DNA of 38,092 nt from Oscillospiraceae bacterium (GCA_022797115.1 JAAWKB010000012.1:1-38092); one strand, 5' to 3'; counted from the first letter of the stretch, positions 1 through 10,069 are shown. Notes: generated by a model not told the origin, from the letters alone. Numbers and translations: made by a program.

Positions 1-20
1 CCCGTCATAAAACAAGGGGT

Positions 21-37
21 CTGGACCATGGGTCCAG
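21..37. repeat. Perfect inverted repeat CTGGACC-atg-GGTCCAG
   Basis: 7-bp perfect stem, 3-nt loop, read directly from sequence. Confidence 0.6.
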
Positions 38-47
38 CGACTTTTTG

Positions 48-73
48 CTACTTTTTCCTCGCGGAAAAAGTAG
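48..73. repeat. Perfect inverted repeat CTACTTTTTCC-tcgc-GGAAAAAGTAG downstream of uvrB
   Basis: 11-bp perfect stem with 4-nt loop, 3' of the minus-strand uvrB stop; resembles dispersed intergenic/terminator-like elements of gut Clostridia. Confidence 0.6.
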
Positions 74-109
74 GCCCGCCCCGGCAGAGGCAAAAGAAAA
101 CAGAAGAAA

Positions 110-2074
110 TTAAAGCTCCTTCCGCAGCTCGATCAACCGGTCCCGCAGTACGGCGGCGTACTCGAACTCCATCATCTTTGCCGCCTCCTTCATCTGTTTC
201 TCCGTGCGGAGGATCTCCTCCTCCAGCTCCTTCTTGGTCATCTTCTTCCCGGACTTCTTCTGGGCATCCTTCTCCGTCTGGGCAATCTCCAGGATCTCCC
301 GCACAGATTTGATGACCGTCTTGGGCACAATCCCATGCTCCTTATTATAGGCATCCTGAATGGCGCGGCGGCGCTCGGTCTCATCCATGGCCGAGCGCAT
401 ACTTTTTGTCACCGTGTCCGCATAGAGGATGACCACACCCTCGGCGTTGCGGGCCGCACGCCCGATGGTCTGGATCAGGCTGGTTTCGCTGCGCAGGAAC
501 CCCTCCTTGTCCGCGTCCAGGATAGCCACAAGGCTGACCTCCGGCATGTCCAGGCCCTCACGCAGCAGGTTAATGCCCACCAGCACGTCGAATTCCCCCA
601 GCCGCAGGTCCCGGATCAGCTCCATCCGCTCGATGGTCTCCACATCGTGGTGCATATAGCGGACCTTGATGCCAGCCTTGGTCAGGTATTGGGTCAGATC
701 CTCCGCCATTTTCTTCGTCAAGGTCGTTACGAGAACCCGCTCATTCCGGGCGCTGCGGGCGTTGATCTCACCAATCAAATCGTCAATCTGCCCCGTGACG
801 GGCCGCACCTCCACCCGCGGGTCCAGCAGGCCCGTGGGCCGGATGACCTGCTCCACAACCTGGTCCGCCTGGCTCCGCTCATACTCCGCCGGGGTGGCGG
901 AGACAAAGACCGCCTGGTGGAACCGGGTCTGGAATTCGTCGAATTTCAGCGGCCGGTTGTCATAGGCGCAGGGCAGGCGGAACCCATACTCAATCAGGCT
1001 CTCCTTCCGGGCCCGGTCGCCGTTGAACATGGCCCGGACCTGGGGCAGGGTCACATGGCTCTCATCCACAAAAAGGACAAAGTCGTCCGGGAAATAGTCG
1101 ATCAGCGTCAGGGGCGGGGAGCCAATCGGACGGCCCGAGATGACCCGGCTGTAGTTCTCGATGCCGTTGCAGTAGCCCAGCTCCCGCATCATCTCCAGGT
1201 CGTAGGCGGTGCGCTGGCGGATCCGCTGGGCCTCTACCAGCTTGTTGTTCTCCACAAACCAACGCTCCCGCTCGTCCAGCTCCTTTTCAATCTCCCCAAT
1301 GGCCCGCTCCATCTTTTCCTTGCTCACCACGTAGTGGCTGGCGGGCCAGACGGGGATATTGGACAGGCGGCGCGTGATGGTGCCGGTGACAGGGTTGATT
1401 TCGCTCACCCGGTCGATCTCATCGCCAAAAAACTCCACCCGGATGGCGGAATCCCGCCAGTAGGCGGGCCATAGCTCCACCGTGTCCCCCCGGACGCGGA
1501 ACATGTTCCGCTCAAAGGCGATGTCGTTGCGCTCATAGCGGATATCCACCAGCCGCCGCAGCAGCTCGTCCCGCTCCATGGTCGCGCCCACCCGCAGGGA
1601 GATCATCATCTTTTCAAAGTCGTCCGGCTCGCCCAGGCCGTAGATGCAGCTGACGGAGGACACCACAATCACATCCCGCCGCTCCAGCAGGGAGGCGGTT
1701 GCGCTCAGCCGCAGGCGGTCGATCTCCTCATTGATGGAGGCGTCTTTTTCTATAAAGGTATCTGTGTGGGCAATATAGGCCTCCGGCTGGTAATAGTCAT
1801 AATAGGAGACAAAGTATTCCACCGCGTTATTGGGGAAAAACTCCTTGAATTCCTCGCACAGCTGGGCGGCCAGGATCTTATTATGGGCCAGCACCAGCGT
1901 GGGCCGCTGCACAGCCTCGATCACCTTTGCCATGGTATAGGTCTTGCCGGAGCCGGTGACGCCCAGCAGGACCTGCTCCCGCAGGCCGTCCTCGATCCCC
2001 TGGGCCAGCTTGGCGATGGCCTGGGGCTGGTCCCCGGAGGGGGTGTATTCGGAAACTACCTGAAATGCCGGCAT
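110..2074 (-). CDS. uvrB: Excinuclease ABC subunit UvrB
   Basis: Walker [15 protein letters not shown], beta-hairpin [31 protein letters not shown]-terminal UVR motif; start taken at MPAFQVV rather than the upstream ORF Met. Confidence 0.97.
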   Translation of the reverse strand: MPAFQVVSEYTPSGDQPQAIAKLAQGIEDGLREQVLLGVTGSGKTYTMAKVIEAVQRPTLVLAHNKILAAQLCEEFKEFFPNNAVEYFVSYYDYYQPEAYIAHTDTFIEKDASINEEIDRLRLSATASLLERRDVIVVSSVSCIYGLGEPDDFEKMMISLRVGATMERDELLRRLVDIRYERNDIAFERNMFRVRGDTVELWPAYWRDSAIRVEFFGDEIDRVSEINPVTGTITRRLSNIPVWPASHYVVSKEKMERAIGEIEKELDERERWFVENNKLVEAQRIRQRTAYDLEMMRELGYCNGIENYSRVISGRPIGSPPLTLIDYFPDDFVLFVDESHVTLPQVRAMFNGDRARKESLIEYGFRLPCAYDNRPLKFDEFQTRFHQAVFVSATPAEYERSQADQVVEQVIRPTGLLDPRVEVRPVTGQIDDLIGEINARSARNERVLVTTLTKKMAEDLTQYLTKAGIKVRYMHHDVETIERMELIRDLRLGEFDVLVGINLLREGLDMPEVSLVAILDADKEGFLRSETSLIQTIGRAARNAEGVVILYADTVTKSMRSAMDETERRRAIQDAYNKEHGIVPKTVIKSVREILEIAQTEKDAQKKSGKKMTKKELEEEILRTEKQMKEAAKMMEFEYAAVLRDRLIELRKEL

Positions 2075-2107
2075 AGCTGCCTCCTTTCTGCCGCAGGGCG
2101 GCACGGT

Positions 2108-2782
2108 TTATCGGATCATGCGGGATTCCCGCATGGAGATATAATCGTTGTCTGCCACGATGATATGGTCCGCCAGGCGCACGCCGATTTCCTCCAGCGT
2201 GTCCACAATCCGGCAGGTGGCAGCCTCGTCGTCCGGGGAGGGGAACGCCACGCCGCTGGGATGGTTGTGGGCCATGACCACCATGGTTGCCTTGGAATGC
2301 AGGGCGTTTTTCACAATCTTCCGCAGGTCCAGCGGCACGTTCCCCACGGCGCCCTCGCTGATTTTATAGAGGTTGAGCTTGCGCCCCTTGGCGTCCAGGC
2401 AGAGCTGGTAGAGCACCTCCTTGGACTCCGACGCCAGCAGCTTCACAAAGAAGTCCCCGACCCGTGCCCGGGTATCAAGCACCACCTCGCCGCTGGCGGC
2501 GGAGGTGAGGGCCTTGCGGTAGAGCGCGGAGACCAGGGCAATGAGCGTCGAGGCGCTGGGGCCGACCTCCGGCACGCTCTCCAGCTCCTCCGGCGACGCG
2601 GCCAGAACAGCCTGGAGGCTGCCGAACTGGTCAATCAGCGCGTGGGCGATGGGGTTGGTATCCTTGCGGGGGATCGCGTAGAAAAGAAGGACCTCCAGCA
2701 ATTCATGGTCAGCGAATGCGTCCTCGCCGCAGCGGCGGAACAGCGCCCGCCGTCTCTCCCGATGCCCGTCATGTACACCCAT
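2108..2782 (-). CDS. radC: RadC/JAB (MPN+) domain DNA repair-type protein
   Basis: HNHPSG...PSPDDEAAT JAB metal motif, DHIIVADNDYISMRE C-terminus; start at MGVHDGHRERRRALF. Confidence 0.93.
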   Translation of the reverse strand: MGVHDGHRERRRALFRRCGEDAFADHELLEVLLFYAIPRKDTNPIAHALIDQFGSLQAVLAASPEELESVPEVGPSASTLIALVSALYRKALTSAASGEVVLDTRARVGDFFVKLLASESKEVLYQLCLDAKGRKLNLYKISEGAVGNVPLDLRKIVKNALHSKATMVVMAHNHPSGVAFPSPDDEAATCRIVDTLEEIGVRLADHIIVADNDYISMRESRMIR

Positions 2783-2982
2783 GGTTTCCTCCCGCACCTT
2801 ATATATTCCGCCCCTGCCGGGCGTCCGCTTATTCCGGTATTGTACCACACAAACATCTGTTTCACAAGTGGTTTTTTACAAAACACGGGAAGAAACTTTC
2901 TGTTTCGCCGGCGGGGGAAACCGGGGGCGTTGGGAAATTTGTAAAAAAGTTTCAGCGCGTTCATTATTTTTTTGGTTTGGAG

Positions 2983-2990
2983 ACCGATAA
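2983..2990 (+). promoter_or_regulatory. Candidate sigma-28-like -10 (ACCGATAA) upstream of flgM
   Basis: CCGATAA core in the AT-rich divergent radC/flgM region; no convincing TAAA -35 at N14-16. A SigA alternative TTGTAA-N17-CATTAT lies just upstream. Confidence 0.3.
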
Positions 2991-3078
2991 AACTAATACA
3001 TAGTGCAATGACGTCGCTGCGAATGCCGTAATGACCGCCGGTCCGCCGCGGCCGGAGCGATCAATGGAGGTCCATGAC

Positions 3079-3384
3079 ATGCTTATTAAAGGAACAGAGG
3101 GCTATGTGCCCATTCAAAAGAAGGCCGCGCGCCCTGTCGGACGCGCCCAGTCCGGGCGCGTCCAGGCACAGGAGGGCTGCTACGACCACTGCACCTTCTC
3201 CGCGCGGGCGGAGCAGGCGGACCGCAGTTTCCGCGACGTAGTTTCCAGCCTCTCCTACCAGGTGCGCACCCACAACACTACTGGGAAAATCCAGGAGCTG
3301 CGCCGCGCCGTCAGCTCCGGTGAATACGACGCCTCCGCCCGGGAGACCGCCGCGAGGATGCTGCTGATGGAGGAGGGCGAATGA
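3079..3384 (+). CDS. flgM: Negative regulator of flagellin synthesis FlgM (anti-sigma-28)
   Basis: C-terminal pattern KIQELRRAVSSGEYDASARETAARML; first gene before flgN/flgK. Confidence 0.8.
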   Translation: MLIKGTEGYVPIQKKAARPVGRAQSGRVQAQEGCYDHCTFSARAEQADRSFRDVVSSLSYQVRTHNTTGKIQELRRAVSSGEYDASARETAARMLLMEEGE

Positions 3385-3842
3385 TCGACAACAAGCTTTG
3401 GATGGATTATCTCAAGCTCCTTGAGGGCCTGTCGAAAACCATTGGGCAGCTCACCGAGGTCGAACAGAAGAAGACCCTAGCGGTCAGCCAGGGGCGGCTT
3501 GACGAGGTGGAGGACTGCATGAAGCGGGAGCAGGCGCTGAGCCTGTCTCTGCGCGGCTGCGACCAGAAGCGGGAGACCATGCTCGCCCGCATGGGCCTGA
3601 AAAACATCCCCCTGCGCCAGCTCGAGCAGCACGCCCCCGAGGGCCTGGAGATGGAGACCAAGCGCGTGGCCAACGAGCTGCGCGGGAAATACTCCGTGTT
3701 CCAGTCCGCCTCCCAGGTGGCCCGCAACACCCTGGAATGCAACCTGCGGGCGATTGAACGCATCCAGGAGCGCCAGCAGCAGGGCGGGGCCCCCACGCCG
3801 CCGCCCCAGGAGGGCGCCAGCCAATATGACCTGCGGGCGTAA
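3381..3842 (+). CDS. flgN: Flagellar chaperone FlgN family
   Basis: ATGA overlap with flgM, coiled-coil protein of FlgN size, immediately before flgK. Confidence 0.8.
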   Translation: MIDNKLWMDYLKLLEGLSKTIGQLTEVEQKKTLAVSQGRLDEVEDCMKREQALSLSLRGCDQKRETMLARMGLKNIPLRQLEQHAPEGLEMETKRVANELRGKYSVFQSASQVARNTLECNLRAIERIQERQQQGGAPTPPPQEGASQYDLRA

Positions 3843-3891
3843 AGACGCGCGCGATGGAAGAACCTGTTTTGTATAGAAGGAGAATATTACC

Positions 3892-6552
3892 ATGGCCGTA
3901 ATGGGTACATTCAGCTCGTTTACCACAGCCCGCCTGGCGATCTATGCCTCCCAGGCGTCCCTGAACGTGACCGGGCATAACATCGCAAACATCAACACCA
4001 CAGGCTACACCCGCCAGCGCATGGATCTGGTGAGCCTTGGCGCGACCGGCTGGTCCGAGTATTCCAACAGCTATCAGGCGAAAATCGGCTACGGCGTGCT
4101 CAGCGAGCGGGTCACACAGCTGCGCGACCCCTTCCTGGACATCCGCTACCGGGATGAGCAGGCCAACCTGGGCGCGGCCGAGGCCACGCTGGACGGCTTG
4201 AACCAATTGAGAAATATCCTTGACGAGGTGGGCAAGGGCGAAGACGGCTTCGGCGTCATTGAGGCGCAGCTGAATGAGTTCTTTGACCGCCTTGAGGGCT
4301 TGAAGCAGCGCGTAGGTACCGACGAGTACGACAACCTGGTGCGCTCCGCAGGCAAGACCCTGGCCGCCTATTTAAACGATTCGGCCAAGCAGATCGAAAC
4401 CATCCGCAACAACCAGATTGCCAAGCTGAACGAATCGGTTGAAAAGGTCAACGGCCTGCTCAACGAGATCCGCGACCTCAACGAGCAGATCCGGGCCCAG
4501 AGCATCTGCGGCGACAGCGCGCTGGAGCTGCGGGACGCCCGCAACGTCGCGATTGATAAGCTCTCATCCTACCTGCCCATCGACGTCACCTACTCCATGG
4601 AGAAGATTGACCAGAATACGGAGGTTGAGAAGCTGTCCATCTCCCTGAAGGACACCGGCAAGCCCCCGATCTCCCTGGTGGACGGCATCTATGCCACCCA
4701 GCTGATTACAAACGAGAAGGTCGCCCGCCCCAACCCGGCCTATGACCCCACCTTGTCCAGCAGCTGCCAGTATATCGGCAGAGACGGCAAGCCCACGGAT
4801 ATCCCGCGGGAGGCCATGGTGGTCAAAAATGACAACGTGGTAGAGAACAACGGAGCGGGAGCGAATAAAACCTATAACGCGGATAACCCGACGCTGGGCG
4901 GGCCATATATCATGCAGCCGCAGCCCGATTCTGTGGATATCATAACAAGGGATGCCAATGGTGAGATTACCGGGACCCAAACCCTTGATCTGACAGATCC
5001 CGCCAATGCCAATGTGGTTGTATACACAGATAACCCGGCGAAAGCGAAGGTTCCGCAGACGTTTGACCCGGCCAACCCGACAGCAGGCGGGCCGTATATT
5101 TTGCAGCCGCAGCCCACCGGCAACTATACGCTGCCGGATGGTACCACAATAACGCTGCCGGCTAACGATGCGAACGGCAATCCGATTGTTGTCTATACGG
5201 ACGATCAAAATCAGGCGCTCAAGCTCAATCCTGAGTATGAACCCAATAACCCCGCCAGCCACAAGTATATGCTGTCGGAAATTGATCCGGTATCAGGCAA
5301 AAACAAAACCACGGATGATATCACGCTGCTTGACCCGGATAAGGACTATATTGACAACTTCAACAGCGACAACCCCGAGGACAACCGCTACCTGTTCCAG
5401 CTGGATTCGCTCAAGGACCGGAAGGGCCGGTTTATGCGGGATAAGTACGGCCAGGAGATCAAGGAGACCACCGACCTGACCGACACCACCCTTGTGGGCG
5501 GCTCCCTCCAGGCGATGCGGGAATTCCTGACCGAGGAGGGCGAGTTCTCCAGCGCCTATGATATTGGCATGGACCCTGACGCCACCACCAAGCGCGGCCT
5601 GCCCTACTACCAGCATGTGCTGGACAGCTGGGCGGTGGAGTTCGCCAGGGCGTTCAACGAGGCCAACCAGCTCGCCCCCGATGTAGTGTATCAGACGGAC
5701 GACACAGTTACAACGAAGGTACAGGTTGGGGAGGAGCCAGACCCGGCAAATCCAGGCAACATGGTGCCCAAATACGAGCAGATTGCCTATCACCCGGTAA
5801 AGGGGAAGGAAGGCGGTCTCGTTCAATATAAGGCGATAACGATTGACAATAACGGGGTGGAGATCACCGTTATGAAAGAGGTCAACACCCACAAGGATGT
5901 GCTGGACGCGGACGGGAATCCGACGGGAAAGACCGTCTCTAAAGAGCTTTCCGACTACTCCGTAGCGGAGCTGGACGCCCTGCGGCAGAACGGCCTGCTC
6001 AAGCCGGAATATGAATTCTACGACGGCGGCGTGCTCTTCAGCAACCGCAGCGACGGGAACGATCCCACGGGGATTACGGCAAAGAACATCACCATCTCCA
6101 GCGGCTGGGAGACCGGCGCAATCCGCGTGCTCAACACCCGGAAGCCCGACGGCCTGAACGAGGATGGTACGGCCGACACCCACAACACCCGTCAGGACAA
6201 CATCCTGCACATGATTGCCATGATGGACCAGAAGCGGCCGTTCAACCCGGAGCTCTCCGTGGACGACGCGCAGTCCCAGGGAAGCGCGTTCTTCAAGGGC
6301 AGTTTCCAGGAGTACTATACCGCTGTCTCCGCTACCCTGGCGATGGATACCAACATCACCAACGCCCGGAATGTCAATTACAGCGTGACATCCCTGGATC
6401 TGGATAACCAGCGTTCCAGCGTGTCCGGCGTGGACTTGAACGAGGAAGCCACCAGCATGATGCAGTTCCAGAAGTCCTATTCCGCCGCCTGCCGCCTGCT
6501 GACCACGATGGATTCCATGCTGGATAAGCTGATCAACGGCACCGCAATCTGA
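3892..6552 (+). CDS. flgK: Flagellar hook-associated protein 1 (FlgK), enlarged by a central repeat region
   Basis: N-term GTFSSFTTARLAIYASQASLNVTGHNIANINTTGYTRQRMDL; C-term VSGVDLNEEATSMMQFQKSYSAACRLLTTMDSMLDKLING. Confidence 0.96.
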   Translation: MAVMGTFSSFTTARLAIYASQASLNVTGHNIANINTTGYTRQRMDLVSLGATGWSEYSNSYQAKIGYGVLSERVTQLRDPFLDIRYRDEQANLGAAEATLDGLNQLRNILDEVGKGEDGFGVIEAQLNEFFDRLEGLKQRVGTDEYDNLVRSAGKTLAAYLNDSAKQIETIRNNQIAKLNESVEKVNGLLNEIRDLNEQIRAQSICGDSALELRDARNVAIDKLSSYLPIDVTYSMEKIDQNTEVEKLSISLKDTGKPPISLVDGIYATQLITNEKVARPNPAYDPTLSSSCQYIGRDGKPTDIPREAMVVKNDNVVENNGAGANKTYNADNPTLGGPYIMQPQPDSVDIITRDANGEITGTQTLDLTDPANANVVVYTDNPAKAKVPQTFDPANPTAGGPYILQPQPTGNYTLPDGTTITLPANDANGNPIVVYTDDQNQALKLNPEYEPNNPASHKYMLSEIDPVSGKNKTTDDITLLDPDKDYIDNFNSDNPEDNRYLFQLDSLKDRKGRFMRDKYGQEIKETTDLTDTTLVGGSLQAMREFLTEEGEFSSAYDIGMDPDATTKRGLPYYQHVLDSWAVEFARAFNEANQLAPDVVYQTDDTVTTKVQVGEEPDPANPGNMVPKYEQIAYHPVKGKEGGLVQYKAITIDNNGVEITVMKEVNTHKDVLDADGNPTGKTVSKELSDYSVAELDALRQNGLLKPEYEFYDGGVLFSNRSDGNDPTGITAKNITISSGWETGAIRVLNTRKPDGLNEDGTADTHNTRQDNILHMIAMMDQKRPFNPELSVDDAQSQGSAFFKGSFQEYYTAVSATLAMDTNITNARNVNYSVTSLDLDNQRSSVSGVDLNEEATSMMQFQKSYSAACRLLTTMDSMLDKLINGTAI

Positions 6553-6581
6553 GTATACTGTCAAGAAGGAGGCATTTTAAT

Positions 6582-7772
6582 ATGGGTATGCGCATCACGA
6601 CCAATATGATGATGAACAGCTACCGTTTCGACCTGATGAACGCCACCAATACCCTCGCTGGGTCCCGGGATAAGGTGATTACCCAGCGCAAGTTCAACAG
6701 CTACAGCGAGGACCCCACCACCGCCACCCACGCATGGCGCATCCGCCGGGCCTATGCCAAGAACGAGAGCTATAAGATCAACAACAGCGACACCGGCGCA
6801 CGCTTCAACATCGCCTGGGAGACGCTGGGCAGCATCAAGACGAACCTCTATGACGCCAACGCAAAGGCTTCTGCCGTGCGCGGCCTCACCGACTCGACCG
6901 CGTCCGCCCGCCAGCCCCTGGGAAAGGTGCTCAGCAACACCGCTGATTCCGTGATCCAGGCGATGAACAGCGCCAAGTACGGCGACCACTATGTCTTCTC
7001 CGGCGAAAACGCCTTGAATGTCCCCTTTACCTGGGAGAAAAAGGACGGTAAGGATGTCCTTCTCTACCGCGGCGTGGACGTGAACGCGAAGAAGGTGGAT
7101 ATGCCCGATATGGTCCAGAACCCCAGGCCGGATTGGGCCCCCCAGTCTGCGGATGATTACAGCCTCCCGGAGCCGGGGAAGATGCCCGCTACGTCAAACG
7201 ACCCGAAGGAGCAGGAGTGGATTGACTACTATAGCAGCGACTGGGCGAAGCTCCAGGCGCTGGCCCACGAGGAGACGAACGTGGACCTGGGCATGGGCCT
7301 GGAGGAGGACGGGACTACGGGCGAACTCATCGACGGCACGGCATTTAATATGGCCCTGCCGGGGATCGCAATGCTGGGCTACGGCGTGGATGAGGACGGC
7401 CTGCCCTACAACGGCGTGATGGCAATGAAGGCCCTGGGCGAGATTTTTGACCGCTGCGACCCGAAGACCGGGGAATATGCCAGCAAGGAAGACGAGGCCA
7501 ACGCCAATAAGCTGCTGGACCGGATCAGCGACGTGACCGATTATGTCAGCAACTCCTACAGCCAGGTGGACACCAAGAAGACCTTCCTGAATTCCAATGA
7601 GACCCGCCTGAAGAGCCAGGGCGACTATCTGATGGAGGAAATCCTGAACCTGGAGCAGATCGACATGGCGGACGCCATCACCTCCTTCTCCTGGGATTAC
7701 TACTGCTACAACGCCGCTTTGAAGATCGGCAACCAATTGCTCAGCCAGTCCTTGATCGACTACATGAATTAA
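6582..7772 (+). CDS. flgL: Flagellar hook-associated protein 3 (FlgL)
   Basis: MRITTNMMMNSYRFDLMNATN... flagellin-like N-term, C-term LNLEQIDMADAITSFSWDYYCYNAALKIGNQLLSQSLIDYMN, after flgK. Confidence 0.93.
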   Translation: MGMRITTNMMMNSYRFDLMNATNTLAGSRDKVITQRKFNSYSEDPTTATHAWRIRRAYAKNESYKINNSDTGARFNIAWETLGSIKTNLYDANAKASAVRGLTDSTASARQPLGKVLSNTADSVIQAMNSAKYGDHYVFSGENALNVPFTWEKKDGKDVLLYRGVDVNAKKVDMPDMVQNPRPDWAPQSADDYSLPEPGKMPATSNDPKEQEWIDYYSSDWAKLQALAHEETNVDLGMGLEEDGTTGELIDGTAFNMALPGIAMLGYGVDEDGLPYNGVMAMKALGEIFDRCDPKTGEYASKEDEANANKLLDRISDVTDYVSNSYSQVDTKKTFLNSNETRLKSQGDYLMEEILNLEQIDMADAITSFSWDYYCYNAALKIGNQLLSQSLIDYMN

Positions 7773-7832
7773 ACGATGTAGTAACGGCATGGAAGCCGCT
7801 GAAGAAATAATAAAGAAGGGAGCGCGCACCAC

Positions 7833-8441
7833 ATGCAACCGTTAATTGAGATCACGACGGTCCCCATCCAAATTGAGATGAAGACCACCAGCGCAAAGCT
7901 GGAATACGCCCGCGGCACTGCGGAGATGGAAATCTCCCGGAATCAGGGCGGTTTAAGTATCAAGAGCAGGCCCATCCGCGTCAATATTGACACCTACGAG
8001 GCCAGTAACTCCGTTACGCCCACCTTGGCACGGAACCTGGAGCAGGGCGCCCAGAAGGGCCAGCAGGCGGCCTATCAGGCCACCGCTACCTATGCCCAGC
8101 AAGGTAAGCTGATGATGGAGACCAAGGTCGGCGAGGAGATGATCACCAAGTTCGCCGCAGATGCCATGATGAAGAATGTGAAGACAGGCGTTGGCCTGGA
8201 CTTCATACCCAAGGCCCCGCCTGAGATCACATGGGACGTGGGGGAGATGAACATCCGCTATGAGATGGATAAGCTGAATTTCGACTGGAAATTCAACCAG
8301 GGCGGTTTCGAGTTTACCCCCGGCGATATCGAGTTTACCGTCACCCAGCGGCCGGAAGTGGTCATCAAGTATCTGGGCGGCCCCATCTACGTACCCCCAT
8401 CCTCGGACCCCAACTATGAGCCGGTGGATGTGAAGGGCTGA
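7833..8441 (+). CDS. DUF6470 family protein (YviE-like)
   Basis: MQPLIEITTVPIQIEMKTTSAKLEYARGTAEMEIS pattern; same slot as yviE between flgL and fliW in Bacillus. Confidence 0.8.
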   Translation: MQPLIEITTVPIQIEMKTTSAKLEYARGTAEMEISRNQGGLSIKSRPIRVNIDTYEASNSVTPTLARNLEQGAQKGQQAAYQATATYAQQGKLMMETKVGEEMITKFAADAMMKNVKTGVGLDFIPKAPPEITWDVGEMNIRYEMDKLNFDWKFNQGGFEFTPGDIEFTVTQRPEVVIKYLGGPIYVPPSSDPNYEPVDVKG

Positions 8442-8456
8442 TAAGGAGGAACGGCG

Positions 8457-8912
8457 TTGCTGCTGCAAACGAAGTATTTCGGACAACTCGACTGCCCGGC
8501 CGAGCAGGCGCTCCATTTCCCCAAGGGGCTGTTCGGCTTTGAGGAGGAAAAGGAATTCTATCTGCTCCCCTTTGAGGGGAGCGGCGGCAGCCTGCTCTGC
8601 TTCCAGAGCGCGGCGACGCCGCAGCTGGCCTTTGTGGCGATGAACCCGTTTCACCTCAAACCGGACTATACGCCGGTACTGGCGGGGGATGAGCTGCATA
8701 TGCTGGGTGTGGAGCGCAGCGAGGATTTGTGCTTTTACACCCTGTGCGTGGTGCGCAATCCGGTGGCGGACAGTACGGTGAACCTGCGCTGCCCGGTGGC
8801 GGTGAACGACCACACCCACCAGGCCCTCCAGGTGATCCTGGAGACGGAGGAGTATCAGATGCACCACCCGCTCTCGGAATTTGGCAACAGAGGGGGGGAG
8901 GCCCCATGCTGA
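8457..8912 (+). CDS. fliW: Flagellar assembly factor FliW (TTG start)
   Basis: [21 protein letters not shown] signature; AAGGAGG SD before TTG; overlaps csrA. Confidence 0.93.
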   Translation: MLLQTKYFGQLDCPAEQALHFPKGLFGFEEEKEFYLLPFEGSGGSLLCFQSAATPQLAFVAMNPFHLKPDYTPVLAGDELHMLGVERSEDLCFYTLCVVRNPVADSTVNLRCPVAVNDHTHQALQVILETEEYQMHHPLSEFGNRGGEAPC

Positions 8913-9181
8913 TCCTCCAGCGCAAGGCGGGGGAATCCCTGCTCATTGGCGATGAGGTCGAGATCTCTGTCCTGTCGGTGGAGGCCGGGCGGGTGCGCTT
9001 GGCGATTGAGGCGCCGAAGAACATTTCCATACTCCGCAGCGAGCTGAAGAATGCGGCGGCAACCAACCGGGAAGCCGCAGACGAGGAGGCCCCGCCGCTG
9101 ACTTTGCTGAAGCTGCTGCGGGACGCTGCCGGTGGGCTGGTGCCAGATCGGGAGGCCGATGGGCCGGGACAGAAAAAATGA
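8906..9181 (+). CDS. csrA: Carbon storage regulator CsrA with extended C-terminus
   Basis: [47 protein letters not shown]; 7-nt overlap with fliW stop. Confidence 0.95.
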   Translation: MLILQRKAGESLLIGDEVEISVLSVEAGRVRLAIEAPKNISILRSELKNAAATNREAADEEAPPLTLLKLLRDAAGGLVPDREADGPGQKK

Positions 9182-9188
9182 GGAATAG

Positions 9189-9226
9189 AACGCCCACGGG
9201 TTTCATATAAAAAACCTGTGGGCGTT
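9189..9226. terminator. Stem-loop after csrA: AACGCCCACGGGTTT...AAACCTGTGGGCGTT
   Basis: 15-bp stem with a single G-U wobble immediately 3' of csrA; no strong downstream U-tract. Confidence 0.6.
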
Positions 9227-9424
9227 ACGTTCATCCCGGCTGCGGCCGGGCCTGCAAAGGGGCTGAATGGGAAAGTTTGGGAGGGGTGGAACAATATGGG
9301 ACTGGCTGGTTCCAATAATTTATAGATTTTGACAAGATAAGGAAAGATACATGGGAAAATAACAAAATATTGCCTGCCAATTTGTGTATATATGGCCAAA
9401 TCCGACAAAATTTTGATTTACTAC

Positions 9425-9453
9425 TTGCGTTCCGGTGCAAAAAGCATTATACT
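9425..9453 (+). promoter_or_regulatory. SigA-type promoter for the flgB operon: TTGCGT-N17-TATACT
   Basis: -35 TTGCGT 9425-9430, 17-nt spacer, -10 TATACT 9448-9453 in an AT-rich gap ~130 nt upstream of flgB. Confidence 0.65.
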
Positions 9454-9582
9454 AAATCCATCCGTATCGGGTAAGGCAAATAGCTTGGTTAAGCAGCCTG
9501 TTTCTTCTAATAAAAAGCCTCTTGAGAGCTATATGGGAGGGCGTCCGGAACGGGCCTATTTTAACAATTGGAGGACGAATCC

Positions 9583-9975
9583 ATGTCGGACTTCTTAACA
9601 TCTAATTCCATGATGATGCTAGAGCGGGCTATGAATTTCCAGTGGACCAAGCAGCGGGCCATAGCCGATAACGTCGTCAATGCGGAAACACCCGATTATA
9701 AGACAAAATATGTCACTTTTGAGGAGACGCTGCGCAAGAATATCCGCACCGCTGCTCAGAAGCTGGCCGGCGGGCCCACGATGCGCAGCGTAATTTCCAC
9801 CGCCTCGCCGGTGGTGCATATTGCCGACGACGAGACCGCCCGCATGGATGGCAACGGTGTCAACGTGGCGGAGCAGCAGATTGAGCTGGTACGCAGCGCC
9901 TATCAGGTCCAGCACCTTTACCGGGCATTCAACAGCGATATGTCCCGCCTGCTCACATCGATCCGTGGGCAGTAA
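9583..9975 (+). CDS. flgB: Flagellar basal body rod protein FlgB
   Basis: ERAMNFQWTKQRAIADNVVNAETPDYKTKYVTFEETLR; start at ATG 9583 after GGAGGA. Confidence 0.93.
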   Translation: MSDFLTSNSMMMLERAMNFQWTKQRAIADNVVNAETPDYKTKYVTFEETLRKNIRTAAQKLAGGPTMRSVISTASPVVHIADDETARMDGNGVNVAEQQIELVRSAYQVQHLYRAFNSDMSRLLTSIRGQ

Positions 9976-10069
9976 AGAGGATGAGCTGCGGCTGGATGCC
10001 ATAAATGCGTAATTTATAGCATATAGAATATAGAAAATTGGCGCGGGGAGATAGAAAGGAAGGTTTTCC

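Noticed and set aside
335-1474. 379 aa + strand ORF opposite uvrB
   Set aside because: Antisense shadow of a strongly coding uvrB frame in GC-rich DNA; no recognisable domain.
5293-6564. 423 aa minus-strand ORF opposite flgK
   Set aside because: Mirror ORF of flgK codon bias; low-complexity H/V/G-rich translation.
9454-9582. Possible c-di-GMP (GEMM) riboswitch upstream of flgB
   Set aside because: AGGCAAA looked suggestive but the conserved GEMM core (CACGCACAGGGCAAACC...GCAAAGCC...) is absent.
9667-9675. GCCGATAAC sigma-28-like -10 inside flgB
   Set aside because: Lies in coding sequence (AIADNV) with no TAAA -35 at proper spacing.
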